From the NCBI RefSeq assembly GCF_023520895.1, contig NZ_CP026029.1:1240001-1304000 (forward strand): a DNA stretch of 64,000 nt, in the 5' to 3' direction. The translations under genes were made by a program, and so were the position numbers. Shown here in pieces: positions 17,645-27,195 of the stretch (the stretch's first letter is position 1; the number at the start of each line of letters is the position of its first letter). This DNA is from Paenibacillus sp. PK3_47 (GTDB taxonomy: Bacteria; Bacillota; Bacilli; Paenibacillales; Paenibacillaceae). Below the pieces are notes generated by a model that did not search any database, was not told the origin of the DNA, and was given only the letters and a program-made list of their open reading frames with translations.

Positions 17645-18175
17645 TCAGGCGGTCTCCTCTTTACTGGTCTCCTTCTTCAGCAATTCCAGCTGGCGCCGGA
17701 GCGGAATATAGAGGAGCAGGGCCATGGCAAAATGAAACAGCATGGTAGGCAGCATATAATTCAGCAGTGCCCAGTTATATGGCACCTGGCTCAAGTTAAA
17801 TACGCTGTAAATGGCGTACAGGATGCTGTCCTGAAGCAGGCTTCCCAGCAGCACAACCGTCATCATCATCGGCAGCGGTGCCCGGGGAATCTGAAAAATC
17901 AGGCCGATCAAATACGCGGATACGCCCATCGCAAAGGAGTGGGCGCCCAGAATTCTGCCGTAATAAATGACATCATGCAGCATGCCGAAAGACAGGCCAA
18001 GGATAAGTGCGGTGTGACGGTGATGATATACCGTTACGAAGAGGATTACAATAAAAATCAGATTGTGAATAATCCGCATCTGCCAAACATCCGGCAGCAG
18101 TCTCGGCAAAATGGTGCCCTGCAGAATAAAGAGGAGGAACAATAACAGTATAAGAACAGATCTGCGCATCTTCAC
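17645..18175 (-). CDS. mreD: Rod-shape-determining protein MreD
   Basis: 176 residues, five to six predicted membrane helices (SVLILLLFLLFILQGTILPRL; HNLIFIVILFVTVYHH; GLSFGMLHDVIYYGRILG). Member of the elongasome with MreC. The GTG start overlaps the mreC stop by one base (TAGTG); an ATG two codons later is possible. Confidence 0.92.
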   Translation of the reverse strand: MKMRRSVLILLLFLLFILQGTILPRLLPDVWQMRIIHNLIFIVILFVTVYHHRHTALILGLSFGMLHDVIYYGRILGAHSFAMGVSAYLIGLIFQIPRAPLPMMMTVVLLGSLLQDSILYAIYSVFNLSQVPYNWALLNYMLPTMLFHFAMALLLYIPLRRQLELLKKETSKEETA

Positions 18176-19053
18176 TATTCGGCACGCTCCTCCGTAAAGA
18201 CGACAATCAGCTGCTTCCAGTCCTGAAATTCTGCACTGGGCTTGATGATCGCGGTCGAAGTTAAGCCGAACTCCCCTTCTTTAACACTTTCCACTGTGCC
18301 GATTGTCAGTCCTTGAGGATATAATCCACCAATTCCGGAAGAGACAATAGTATCCTTCTGCGCTATTGGACTACCGGGCGGAATCTTGTTCATCATCAGC
18401 CTTCCAGAGTCCTGATCGTAACTCTCAATCATGCCGAATATCTTATCTTCTTTGTCGATTGCTGTAGCCGCAATCGGCGGCTGGGAATTGGGATCATTCG
18501 TATCCATCATCGTCATCAGCTTCACCGTAGAGGTGAAATTGCTCACCTGGCTGATCACCCCTACTAGTCCCTCTACAGAGATTACAGACATGTTCGGCTT
18601 GACTCCGTCTCTGGAGCCAAGATCAATGACAATCGTGCTGTTACTGGGTTCCGTAGTCAGGCTGACAACCTGGGCAATGTGATATTCATACTTATACATG
18701 GCCTTTTGCGCTGTAGTAAAATCAAGAAGTTCCTGCAACTGTTCATTACGTGCCCGAATAAAATTATAAGTAGCCTTATCCCGTGTGTACTGGGCAGCCA
18801 TTATCTTCAGCCGTTCATTTTCTTCGGCCAGATCATGCAAATTGCGGATATCTTGGAACAAGCCCGCTACATATCCAGCGGGCTTGTAGAACAGATTTTG
18901 CACGAAACCGGTCGTATCTCTGAGAAAGTTCTCCGGCCAGGACAAGGCTTTCCTTGGCCCCAGACTGAAACCCATAAGCACGATGAACATAACCAATGAA
19001 ATAAGCAATATAAATAGACGTTTATTGTTAAACAGCTTAAACAGTTTCAACAC
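18175..19053 (-). CDS. mreC: Rod-shape-determining protein MreC
   Basis: 292 residues: one N-terminal membrane anchor (FILLISLVMFIVLMGFSLG), a coiled coil (about 65-110, DIRNLHDLAEENERLKIMAA) and two beta-barrel domains (VVSLTTEPSNSTIVIDLGSRDGV). Scaffold of the cell-wall elongation complex. Confidence 0.95.
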   Translation of the reverse strand: MLKLFKLFNNKRLFILLISLVMFIVLMGFSLGPRKALSWPENFLRDTTGFVQNLFYKPAGYVAGLFQDIRNLHDLAEENERLKIMAAQYTRDKATYNFIRARNEQLQELLDFTTAQKAMYKYEYHIAQVVSLTTEPSNSTIVIDLGSRDGVKPNMSVISVEGLVGVISQVSNFTSTVKLMTMMDTNDPNSQPPIAATAIDKEDKIFGMIESYDQDSGRLMMNKIPPGSPIAQKDTIVSSGIGGLYPQGLTIGTVESVKEGEFGLTSTAIIKPSAEFQDWKQLIVVFTEERAE

Positions 19054-19110
19054 CCTCTAACAACCGAATTTCTCCCACATCAGGGGTTGACGTTCACAAG
19101 CAGGCGGGTT

Positions 19111-20145
19111 TTAGCGCTTAGAGCGAAGTCCTGCACCGCTGCGGCTCTTGAACAGATGAATATTCTCAAGCGCTTTGCCTGTTCCGATCGCTACGCAATC
19201 CAGCGGATTCTCAGCGACAATAACCGGCATTCCGGTTTCGCGTGCCAGAAGCTTATCCAGATTACGAAGCAGAGCGCCTCCGCCTGTAAGGACGATTCCG
19301 CGGTCCATAATATCGGCTGCAAGCTCAGGCGGACATTTCTCCAGCGTTACTTTTACAGCTTCTACAATGGCATTAACGGTATCGGCGAGCGCTTCACAAA
19401 TCTCATCCGAAGTAATGGTCAGGGTCTTGGGAAGTCCGGTCACAAGGTCGCGGCCGCGGATTTCCATCGTCTCAGTCTTCTCAAGCGGCAGGGCAGAGCC
19501 AACATCCATCTTGAGTTGCTCTGAAGTACGCTCCCCGATCATCAGGTTGTACTGGCGTTTGATGTACTGGATGATCGACTCATCCGCTTCATCACCGGCC
19601 ACCCGTACAGAGCGGCTTGTAACAATACCGCCAAGGGAGATAACCGCTACTTCAGTAGTACCGCCGCCGATATCAACGACCATACTGCCGGTCGGTTCCC
19701 ATACCGGAAGGTCGGCACCGATAGCTGCCGCGAACGGCTCCTCAATGATGTAAGCCTCACGCGCGCCGGCCTGCTTGGTAGCATCCTCAACCGCACGCTG
19801 CTCGACAGCAGTAATGCCGGAAGGCACGCAGACCATTACGTTCGGGTGACGCTGGAACATGGAGCGCTGCTTCTGTGCCTGGCGGATGAAGTATTTGATC
19901 ATCGTAGCCGTCGTATCAAAATCAGCAATAACCCCGTCCTTCATCGGACGGATGGCGCGGATGTTGCCCGGCGTGCGCCCGATCATTTTTTTGGCGGATT
20001 CGCCCACTGCTTCAATAGATTTCGTATCTGTATTAATAGCCACCACGGAAGGCTCTCTTACAACAATTCCTTTACCGCGTACATAGACAAGCGTATTCGC
20101 TGTCCCCAGGTCAATTCCCAAATCTTTCGTAAAGCCACCTAACAT
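19111..20145 (-). CDS. mreB: Cell-shape actin homologue MreB
   Basis: 344 residues with actin-fold nucleotide motifs [33 protein letters not shown] and [14 protein letters not shown]. MreB directs lateral wall synthesis. First of mreBCD-minCD; radC and maf lie immediately upstream, the B. subtilis order. Confidence 0.98.
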   Translation of the reverse strand: MLGGFTKDLGIDLGTANTLVYVRGKGIVVREPSVVAINTDTKSIEAVGESAKKMIGRTPGNIRAIRPMKDGVIADFDTTATMIKYFIRQAQKQRSMFQRHPNVMVCVPSGITAVEQRAVEDATKQAGAREAYIIEEPFAAAIGADLPVWEPTGSMVVDIGGGTTEVAVISLGGIVTSRSVRVAGDEADESIIQYIKRQYNLMIGERTSEQLKMDVGSALPLEKTETMEIRGRDLVTGLPKTLTITSDEICEALADTVNAIVEAVKVTLEKCPPELAADIMDRGIVLTGGGALLRNLDKLLARETGMPVIVAENPLDCVAIGTGKALENIHLFKSRSGAGLRSKR

Positions 20146-20185
20146 GCTTATATTCTCCTTTTCCTTGTGAATCTGGACAATTATA

Positions 20186-20875
20186 TTACATATAGCCTTT
20201 CTCTTTCAAACTTACGTATCTGCTGTCCCCGATAATCAGATGATCCAGAACATCAATCCCGACAATTTCGCCCGCCTTCGCAAGCCTTGAGGTCAGTGAG
20301 ATGTCTTCTGGACTCGGCGTTGGATCGCCGCTCGGATGATTATGGGCACAGATAATGGCTGCGCTGCTGTATTTCATCGCTGCCCGGAACACCTCGCGCG
20401 GATGCACAATAGAGGCGTTAAGACTGCCCATGGACAAAGTCTCCTGTGCAATCACATGATTCTTGGTGTTCAGGAACAGGCAGACAAAATGCTCCTTCTG
20501 CAAATAGCGCAGCTGTTCGGTTAATATCTCCGCCGCGTCCTGCGGACTGCGGATCGTAACCGGCTCGGTAAGACGCGAATTCGCCATCCGTCTCCCCAGC
20601 TCTATGCCAGCTTTCAGCTGCACGGCCTTGGCAGGGCCGATGCCTTTGATATTCGTCAGTTCTTGAATGCTAAGGTCCGCAAGCCCGCGAAGGCCGCCGC
20701 ATTGACCCAGCAGCTGCTGGGCAATCTGAATAGCCGATTCCCGGTGCGTCCCCGTCCGCAGCAGTATGGCCAGAAGCTCTGCCTGACTTAGTGATTCCGC
20801 CCCATAATGCATCATGCGCTCTCGTGGTCGTTCTTCATGGGGGAGGTCCCGCAGCATAAATGATTGCGACTCCAT
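20186..20875 (-). CDS. radC: RadC-family JAB-domain protein
   Basis: 229 residues. N-terminal helix-hairpin-helix region ([32 protein letters not shown]) and JAMM motif [20 protein letters not shown] with the zinc-binding HxH and Asp intact. The exact biochemical role is unclear despite the 'DNA repair' name. Confidence 0.95.
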   Translation of the reverse strand: MESQSFMLRDLPHEERPRERMMHYGAESLSQAELLAILLRTGTHRESAIQIAQQLLGQCGGLRGLADLSIQELTNIKGIGPAKAVQLKAGIELGRRMANSRLTEPVTIRSPQDAAEILTEQLRYLQKEHFVCLFLNTKNHVIAQETLSMGSLNASIVHPREVFRAAMKYSSAAIICAHNHPSGDPTPSPEDISLTSRLAKAGEIVGIDVLDHLIIGDSRYVSLKEKGYM

Positions 20876-20908
20876 CCCGTTCCCTCATTTCCGTGTCATC
20901 CTTACATG

Positions 20909-21505
20909 CTACAGCACTGAAATACCGTACTTCGCCAGCATACCGCCAAGAAGCGACAACGGCAGGCCGACCACGTTAAAATAACAGCCTTCTATCCCTT
21001 CCACCAAGGTGGCACCCAGTCCTTGTATTGCGTAGGAGCCGGCTTTGTCAGCCGGCTCTCCGGTCGCTATGTAGGCGGAGATTTCCTCTTCGCGGAGTGT
21101 TCTCATGGTTACCGAGGTGACCCGGTGCTCCACAGAGACGGTTCCTTCCGGCAGGCCTATGCAGGCAACCCCGGTATATACCTGGTGGGTCCTGCCCTGA
21201 AGCAGCTCCAGCATGGCCTTGCTGTCCTGCTTGTCCACAGGTTTGCCGAGCACTTTACCGTCCAGAACAACAATCGTATCGCTGCCGACAATAACTGCAT
21301 TCCGTTCGCCGGCGGCAGGAACAACAGCCTCGGCCTTCCGCAGGGCAAGGCCCCGCACAATCATCTCCGGTGTCCAGTCCGCAGGTGTGCTCTCATCGCT
21401 GTCACTAACAATCACTTCGAAGGGCAGACCAAGCATGGACAGCAGCTCTCTGCGGCGCGGAGAACCTGAGGCAAGAATAATGAGGCGTGAATCGTCAATA
21501 GTCAC
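20909..21505 (-). CDS. maf: Maf nucleotide pyrophosphatase
   Basis: 198 residues. Signature LILASGSPRRRELLSMLGLPF at the N-terminus, then IVGSDTIVVLDGKVLGKP and the conserved SYAIQGLG. Maf proteins hydrolyse non-canonical nucleoside triphosphates and affect division. GTG at 21505 with AAAGGG upstream is chosen over a TTG seven codons earlier. Confidence 0.94.
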   Translation of the reverse strand: MTIDDSRLIILASGSPRRRELLSMLGLPFEVIVSDSDESTPADWTPEMIVRGLALRKAEAVVPAAGERNAVIVGSDTIVVLDGKVLGKPVDKQDSKAMLELLQGRTHQVYTGVACIGLPEGTVSVEHRVTSVTMRTLREEEISAYIATGEPADKAGSYAIQGLGATLVEGIEGCYFNVVGLPLSLLGGMLAKYGISVL

Positions 21506-21538
21506 GTAATAAACGCCCTTTCCCAATCAGCAGTAAAG

Positions 21539-21784
21539 CTATAGTCTCCGGTACAGCCATACGGCAGTGATCATTCCGGCAAGACTAAGCAAGCTCAATT
21601 TAAATTGAATAGTGATGTCATAGGTTATGATGTCCAAATCGGCTTGCGGTGACCATTTCAGCACGGTCGAGGCTGTAAGAAAAGACAGAGCCTTTACGGG
21701 CGCCAGTGCCTTGGCGATCCACGCCCCGGCCAGCCAGCCCAGAATTAGAAATAACAGCAGAGTTCCTACATTTTTCTTCTTCAT
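21539..21784 (-). CDS. DUF4321 small membrane protein
   Basis: 81 residues with two hydrophobic segments (VGTLLLFLILGWLAGAWIAKAL and FKLSLLSLAGMITAVWLYRRL) and a polar centre. It matches the short DUF4321 proteins found beside maf in many Firmicutes; function unknown. ATG at 21784; the TTG one codon earlier is ignored. Confidence 0.8.
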   Translation of the reverse strand: MKKKNVGTLLLFLILGWLAGAWIAKALAPVKALSFLTASTVLKWSPQADLDIITYDITIQFKLSLLSLAGMITAVWLYRRL

Positions 21785-21908
21785 CAAAGTCTTCCCTCGC
21801 CATTTTTTGACACCCTAATTATTATACGGTGAAAAGGAGTTCAATACAAACGCAAAATGGTGCAAGGAAATGATTACCACAGGAACGGGAAGTATACCTC
21901 TGGCAGAT

Positions 21909-21949
21909 AAAAAAATCCCCATCCGGCGTATTTAACCGAAAAGGGGATG
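21909..21949 (-). terminator. Terminator after spoIIB-like gene
   Basis: On the minus strand CATCCCC pairs with GGGGAT, flanking a partly paired centre (CGG/CCG), followed by a T-run. It separates the SPOR gene from DUF4321-maf. Confidence 0.85.
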
Positions 21950-21955
21950 TTATAA

Positions 21956-23098
21956 TCAGCCTTTTGTGAGCATGGACAGCAGGTTTCTCTGTCCGGCCAG
22001 GAAATTCATCATGGACTCCTGGACTTCCCAGAGCAGTCCCTGCGCTTTATTCTTGTCATATTCGTTCAGGGCCGCAATGCCGCGGTTCATGGCCTTTTGA
22101 AGGTCGGTGCACAGGCTTTGCCCCTCAGGCGTCAGGCCCGGCGCCAGCGCTTTGACCGCTTCTGTCCACTGCATATGGAGATCGCTGACGGAAGGGCTGC
22201 CTGCAGCCTGGCCGCTTCCGCTGAGCAGGGCGGCAGATACGCCGCTTAATTCCTTCAGCAGCTGGCCGCTTGCCGTAAAGTAACTGTCCACCGCTTCAGC
22301 CTGGCCTGCATAGCTTGCCTGTCCGGCACCCGGCAGGACCAGCTCTCTGACATACAGCTCAATGCCCTCGCTTTTGAGCCCGCTGCTCAGCAGCTTGGCC
22401 TGTTCGCGGTCGGGAGACATACCGGCATATACACGGTTGCCGCCTTCCGGATCCAGACCCGCGGCGAGTCCGGCACCAAGCAGTTCCTGCCTGGCCTGGT
22501 CCGCTCCGTCCGGTGTGCTGAACACGCCGTACTGCAGCAGATAATAGCTCTGTGCGGCTATATCGACAGGAATCTGCCCCGCTGCCGCATCATCCGCGCC
22601 GACGACCGGAAGGCCGGTGTCAGGCGCTACCGGCTGTCCTGTGCTGCTGCCGTTCTGCACTCCGGTTACTGCCGATTGTGCCTTGTCCGCTCCATTGCCG
22701 CCCGCTGCAGCGCCTCCTTGGATCATAGACAAAGCCGCATACCCCAGAAGCACTCCAGTCGCGAGAGCACCGGCAACAGACAGTGCAAATTTCCACCAGT
22801 AAGAGGGGCGGCGGGTATGATAGGTTCCTCCGTATCCTTCCTCTGAATAAGAGGGTTCATGAGAAGGAATATGCGGTTCCGCATAATATAATCCCCGGTC
22901 ATCATGCACTTCCTCCATATCCACCACAGGTCCGCGGTCCGGCCAGGTGTGCAGCGGCAGCTCCTCTTCCGGCTGCACTTCCCTGTTCAGGTACTGCCCG
23001 GCTGTCTCCAGGCCTCTGCCCGGTCTGTAATCCGCCGGTCCCTGCCTGCTCTTATCCTGCTCTTTATCAAACCGGAATGTCATTCTTCCGTTAGCCAA
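21956..23098 (-). CDS. SPOR-domain membrane protein, SpoIIB-like
   Basis: About 380 residues. The cytoplasmic N-terminus starts MANGRMTFRFDKEQDKS (TTG at 23098, GAGGTG 7 nt upstream). A single membrane segment follows (WWKFALSVAGALATGVLLGYAAL, about 105-130), then an Ala/Gly/Gln-rich linker, a SPOR domain (YYLLQYGVFSTPDGADQARQELLGAG, about 185-260) and a helical C-terminus. B. subtilis has the SPOR protein SpoIIB, which acts at the sporulation septum, just upstream of maf, so this is probably its positional counterpart. Confidence 0.82.
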   Translation of the reverse strand: MANGRMTFRFDKEQDKSRQGPADYRPGRGLETAGQYLNREVQPEEELPLHTWPDRGPVVDMEEVHDDRGLYYAEPHIPSHEPSYSEEGYGGTYHTRRPSYWWKFALSVAGALATGVLLGYAALSMIQGGAAAGGNGADKAQSAVTGVQNGSSTGQPVAPDTGLPVVGADDAAAGQIPVDIAAQSYYLLQYGVFSTPDGADQARQELLGAGLAAGLDPEGGNRVYAGMSPDREQAKLLSSGLKSEGIELYVRELVLPGAGQASYAGQAEAVDSYFTASGQLLKELSGVSAALLSGSGQAAGSPSVSDLHMQWTEAVKALAPGLTPEGQSLCTDLQKAMNRGIAALNEYDKNKAQGLLWEVQESMMNFLAGQRNLLSMLTKG

Positions 23099-23175
23099 GC
23101 GTATACACCTCACTATCGTCTAATCTATAAGAGACTATATGATAGAGAGGCGGACAATATGCTATTTTGATATAA

Positions 23176-24363
23176 TTACACCAGCTTCAGCACTTTGGCC
23201 TTAACAATGTCCGCTTCATAATCCGCAAGCAGAGTCCGGTATGCGGCATCGGCAATGATTGAACCGTGCTCCGGTGTCTGCAGCAGCCCGGCCACCTGCT
23301 CGGCCATCTCCCCCATCGTGCTTGCAAGCAGGATATTCCGCCCCGGCTGGCAATTCAGCTCCTCCGAGCCCTTCAGGCTGGTAACTACAGGTGTTCTTAA
23401 CGCCCAGGCTTCCAAAATCTTGAGCTGGCCTCCGCAGCCTTCACGCAGCAAACCGACTACCGCCCTGGCCTTCCTTATGTATACATTAACATCCTCTCCC
23501 TCCTGCACGATGACAACGGAAGGATCTTCCTTGGAGAGTGCCAGCACCTCGGGATGGATTTCTCCGTCTCCGCCTGCTATAAAGCACCGGCAGTCAGGCA
23601 CTTTAGCTTTGATTAACGGGTATATTTTCCGGTGGAAAATCAAGGCTGCATTCTTCCCCTGGCTCGTATGCATGTACCAGTGAAGCACAACCCCGTTCTC
23701 TTTGGACACGGGCTCATGATATGAATAATCGCGCAGATGGACAGATTGAGGGACCACATGCACCTTGCCCGCGTCCGCAAAGGATAAAGCCTTGAATGAG
23801 AGCGCATCCCACCCGGAGGCGGTCAGCAGCAGGCTGCTTTTGGTCAGCAGCTTGCGCTCTTCGCGGCGGGTAAGCGCTGCGTTCAGTTCATAGTAACGTC
23901 TGCTCAAGCCGCGCTTGCCGACCGCACCCGCCTCCAAATGCCTGCTTTCCATACGGAAGGCATCCGCAATAATCTTCGCATCAGGCAGCAGGGAGGAGAC
24001 GATGTCGATACACTTTCCCAGCAGCCCCCGGCTGATAAATACGTGGCTGTAAGCGTTCAGCTTGCACATCTCTGCAATCTCCGAACGCAAATTTTTGTCT
24101 GTACGGGTAAGCCCTGCGCGGCTGTGCAGCTTATGCAGAGGATTCAGCAGGGACCGCTCCGGTCCTGTGGTCCGGTTGATGGTATGCACTTTAAGCTCAG
24201 ATCCGATTCTGGAGTAGTCCCCCTGGCTGTCCTGGCAGTATTCCAGCAGATCAATATCGAATTTTTCCAGCAATATATCAAGTAAACTTCTTGTTCTTGC
24301 TGTTTCCTCAAGATCTTCAGGAGGACGATTCCGTGCGTATAAAAACAGCATTCTCTCTCTCAT
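23176..24363 (-). CDS. Glycosyltransferase-like paralogue with eroded donor site
   Basis: 395 residues, paralogous along its whole length to the protein at 24550-25731 and of GT4-type layout. In the C-terminal domain the usual GSGTRLKILEAWALKTPVV reads GCGGQLKILEAWALRTPVV, so the Thr-Arg pair is lost. The loop that reads GNMNYFPN in the paralogue is HWYMHTSQ here. It may have changed donor or lost catalysis. The ATG at 24363 has AAGGAG 7 nt upstream; an earlier in-frame start lacks one. Confidence 0.78.
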   Translation of the reverse strand: MRERMLFLYARNRPPEDLEETARTRSLLDILLEKFDIDLLEYCQDSQGDYSRIGSELKVHTINRTTGPERSLLNPLHKLHSRAGLTRTDKNLRSEIAEMCKLNAYSHVFISRGLLGKCIDIVSSLLPDAKIIADAFRMESRHLEAGAVGKRGLSRRYYELNAALTRREERKLLTKSSLLLTASGWDALSFKALSFADAGKVHVVPQSVHLRDYSYHEPVSKENGVVLHWYMHTSQGKNAALIFHRKIYPLIKAKVPDCRCFIAGGDGEIHPEVLALSKEDPSVVIVQEGEDVNVYIRKARAVVGLLREGCGGQLKILEAWALRTPVVTSLKGSEELNCQPGRNILLASTMGEMAEQVAGLLQTPEHGSIIADAAYRTLLADYEADIVKAKVLKLV

Positions 24364-24417
24364 GATGTAGCTCCTTAGTCCCATCTGTATGGTTAGTTTC
24401 TCTATCTGTAACAGCAG

Positions 24418-24449
24418 AAAAAAAGCAGGCGGGACTTGTCCTGCCGCTC
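24418..24449 (-). terminator. Terminator of the upstream glycosyltransferase gene
   Basis: On the minus strand GGCAGGAC, loop AAG, TCCCGCC, then a run of seven T. Confidence 0.85.
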
Positions 24450-24549
24450 TTCATGTAACTTTAGATATAGATCAATAGTAGCGCATCCCCATCCTGAAGA
24501 CTGTCGATTTTTGGCAGATAAAAAATTTATTTTATAAATATGAATAATT

Positions 24550-25731
24550 TCAGACAAGCGTAAGCAGCTTTTCGCGGACGCTTCCTGCCTCGTAGTGCTT
24601 CATAAGCGTCTGAAAAGCGCGGTCTGCCAATACAGCCCCCTGCTCCTGATCCTGAAGCAGCTTTACCACACTTTCTGCAAAGGTAACCGGATCATCGGCA
24701 ATCATTATATTGGCTGAATCCTCATACAGCAGGCCTTCCGCCCCCTTGCTGCTGGCAACCACAGGTGTCTTCAGCGCCCAGGCCTCCAGAATTTTCAGGC
24801 GGGTTCCGCTTCCTTCCAGGAGAGGCGCAATCACCACCTGTGACCTGGATACATAATCCGCCACACTGTCCACATAGCCTGTGATTACAATGGATGAGTC
24901 CTTCTGCGCAAGAGTTGCAACATCGGGATGCACATCCCGGCCGACAATATACCATTTGATCTCCGGCACTTTAGCCTTAATCAGCGGGTATATGTCCCTG
25001 AAAAAATAAGCTGCAGCATTTACATTCGGAAAATAGTTCATATTGCCCGGCAGAATGATCCATTTTTCCTTCAGTGCGGGAGCCTTCCTGCTGTAATCGC
25101 TGATAACAATAAAATTGGGGATTACATGTACTTTGTGAGAATTCCCCGGTGACAGCGCCTTAAAAGCCCATCCATCCTGTTCCGAAGTCGCCAGCAGCAG
25201 GCTTGTTTTCTCCATAAGCTTCCGTTCATCCCGCTTTGTCCACCTTGCATTCAGGGAGAAGTACCCTTTGCTGATCCCTTTTTTCTTGTACGCAAGCTGT
25301 GACGATAACCCGCTCTCGAAATTATGGGCATCTGTAATGATTACAGCACCGGGCAGTACTTGGCGGACAATATCGATGCTGAATCCGAGCAGACTGTGGG
25401 AGATAAAGACATGCTTGTATGGGTTCGCACCGCATAGTCCGGTAATTTTGCCCGCCATATCCACGTCAGCATGGCTCATATACGAGCAGTTGCGCCATTT
25501 ATAGAGCGAGCGGATCATTGCCCGCCGGTAACTCACAGAACGCCCCACTTCATGAATGGCAAGTCCCCGGTGCGGGGTGGCTTGTTGCCCTTGTTTCTGA
25601 TTCCGGTAGGTCAGTAGATCAACATCATATTTTTCCAGCAGTATGTTCAGGATGTTCCCCGTTCTCAGCTTGCCCCCGCTGTCTTGCGGAAAAGGATTTT
25701 CTGCAGATATAAACAGTAACTTGTTCCTCAT
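24550..25731 (-). CDS. Glycosyltransferase, GT4-like
   Basis: 393 residues, two Rossmann domains. N-terminal FISAENPFPQDSGGKLRTGNIL; C-terminal ILPGNMNYFPNVNAAAYFF, VGRDVHPDV and the donor-binding GSGTRLKILEAWALKTPVVASSKGAEGL. Probably transfers a nucleotide-activated sugar in cell-surface glycan or spore polysaccharide synthesis; the acceptor is not predictable. ATG at 25731 with AGGAG 9 nt upstream. It has its own terminator and lies next to its diverged copy. Confidence 0.85.
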   Translation of the reverse strand: MRNKLLFISAENPFPQDSGGKLRTGNILNILLEKYDVDLLTYRNQKQGQQATPHRGLAIHEVGRSVSYRRAMIRSLYKWRNCSYMSHADVDMAGKITGLCGANPYKHVFISHSLLGFSIDIVRQVLPGAVIITDAHNFESGLSSQLAYKKKGISKGYFSLNARWTKRDERKLMEKTSLLLATSEQDGWAFKALSPGNSHKVHVIPNFIVISDYSRKAPALKEKWIILPGNMNYFPNVNAAAYFFRDIYPLIKAKVPEIKWYIVGRDVHPDVATLAQKDSSIVITGYVDSVADYVSRSQVVIAPLLEGSGTRLKILEAWALKTPVVASSKGAEGLLYEDSANIMIADDPVTFAESVVKLLQDQEQGAVLADRAFQTLMKHYEAGSVREKLLTLV

Positions 25732-25901
25732 GGCTTCCTGCTCCTGTTCTTCTTTGTATATAATGTTAAGCGGCAAGGCTTCCCCGTATGTCCAGCATAT
25801 ATTACTCTAAAATAATTCTGGGTTTTGTCGTTTTATGGAATATATCTAAATTTTTATCATAAATATGATATTTTTCTTAACTTTCATCACAATGAATACA
25901 C

Positions 25902-25934
25902 AAAAAAGCCCTTCCGTTGTCAAACGAAAGAGCC
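25902..25934 (-). terminator. Terminator of GGDEF gene at 25957
   Basis: On the minus strand GCTCTTTCGTT pairs with AACGGAAGGGC (two wobbles), followed by TTTTTT. Confidence 0.82.
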
Positions 25935-25956
25935 TGGAAATGAGGCATTATATTTT

Positions 25957-27141
25957 TTAGACACCAGTCTTACTCCCGTCGTAGCGCACGACACAGTTCC
26001 TTCCCTGCTGCTTGGCCGCATACAAGGCGGTATCGCTCAGCTTGTACAGCATATCCAGCGGCAGCCGTTCATCCGGCTGTATTGTAATGATTCCTATGCT
26101 TACTGTATAAGGCAGGGGGGCTTCGTCGATTACAGAGTTCTGGACGCTGAGACGCAGCCGTTCTGCAATCCCGCTGCTGTCTGCCTCACCGGCTCTGTGC
26201 AGGAGCACCGCAAATTCCTCCCCGCCGAATCTGCCGAACAGATCGCCGCTGCTGAGACAGCTTTCGATGTTGCGGGCAAAATCCCGCAGCACCTTATCGC
26301 CGGTGTCATGACCGAACGTATCATTTACATGTTTAAAGTGATCCACATCCAGCAGCAGAAAAGAAAAGGGCACCCCTTCCCTCGCTGCCGCAGCAATCAA
26401 AGGCCGGGCACGCAGTACAAAAGCTCTGCGGTTAAGGACACCGGTAAGCTCATCATAAGTAGCCACCCGTTCGAGTTCCGCATAGTTCTGCTCCCGGGAG
26501 AGCAGCATGAACCCCGCATTGCCGAGGAACATCAGCAGATACATGCCGACCGCGAAAAAATCCGCAAGGAATGCAGCCACCGCCCCCTCCAGCACAGGCA
26601 AAGACAGCTCCGCTAAAGCACGGCCGGCGGCAGCTGCAATCACCGTAATGTACATCAGGCCCATCAGCTTCTGCAGCGGAGTTTCCCTTAGCTTGATGCT
26701 TAACACATATGCCGGATAGGCAATGAACAGAATGCATGCCAGCAGCGTCCAGATGAATAGCTGAGAGGAATCCTTCCAGCCCAACAGATATACGGCCAGC
26801 AGCACAGAGGCAGATACCGCCGCAAACAGACCGTAATATTTCTTTATGCGGGCCGAGTATAGCCCCACAACCTTCAGCAGCGCCAGAGCTTCGACCGCTC
26901 CCCAGGCAAAGCCGGCCAGAATAATGAGCGGAAAGATGTAGCCGGCATTAATCTGTATCTGCAGCATTTGCAGGCCAAGAATCCACAGCTGAAGCAGCCT
27001 TGCCGTTAAAAACAGCCAGTAGGTTCCATCCTTCAAGTAACGCGACCGGTAAGCCAGTATAAGAACCGCAGTTAACAAATTACCAAAAAAGAGGCATATC
27101 AGCAGTGTCATAAGATCGAAATTGACAGCTATGAAGTTCAC
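25957..27141 (-). CDS. Membrane-bound diguanylate cyclase
   Basis: 394 residues. Seven or so hydrophobic segments fill residues 1-225, and a GGDEF domain follows (about 235-394; YDELTGVLNRRAF, DVDHFKHVNDTFGHDTGD, RFGGEEFAVLL). The active-site GGEEF is intact, so c-di-GMP synthesis is expected. No RxxD inhibitory site lies five residues upstream. GTG start at 27141 is uncertain. Paralogue of 27196-28353 in tandem. Confidence 0.9.
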   Translation of the reverse strand: MNFIAVNFDLMTLLICLFFGNLLTAVLILAYRSRYLKDGTYWLFLTARLLQLWILGLQMLQIQINAGYIFPLIILAGFAWGAVEALALLKVVGLYSARIKKYYGLFAAVSASVLLAVYLLGWKDSSQLFIWTLLACILFIAYPAYVLSIKLRETPLQKLMGLMYITVIAAAAGRALAELSLPVLEGAVAAFLADFFAVGMYLLMFLGNAGFMLLSREQNYAELERVATYDELTGVLNRRAFVLRARPLIAAAAREGVPFSFLLLDVDHFKHVNDTFGHDTGDKVLRDFARNIESCLSSGDLFGRFGGEEFAVLLHRAGEADSSGIAERLRLSVQNSVIDEAPLPYTVSIGIITIQPDERLPLDMLYKLSDTALYAAKQQGRNCVVRYDGSKTGV

Positions 27142-27195
27142 CTTCCTGATCCCGAATATCCATATGTATGTCCGTTCCTGCCGGCTGCACTGATA

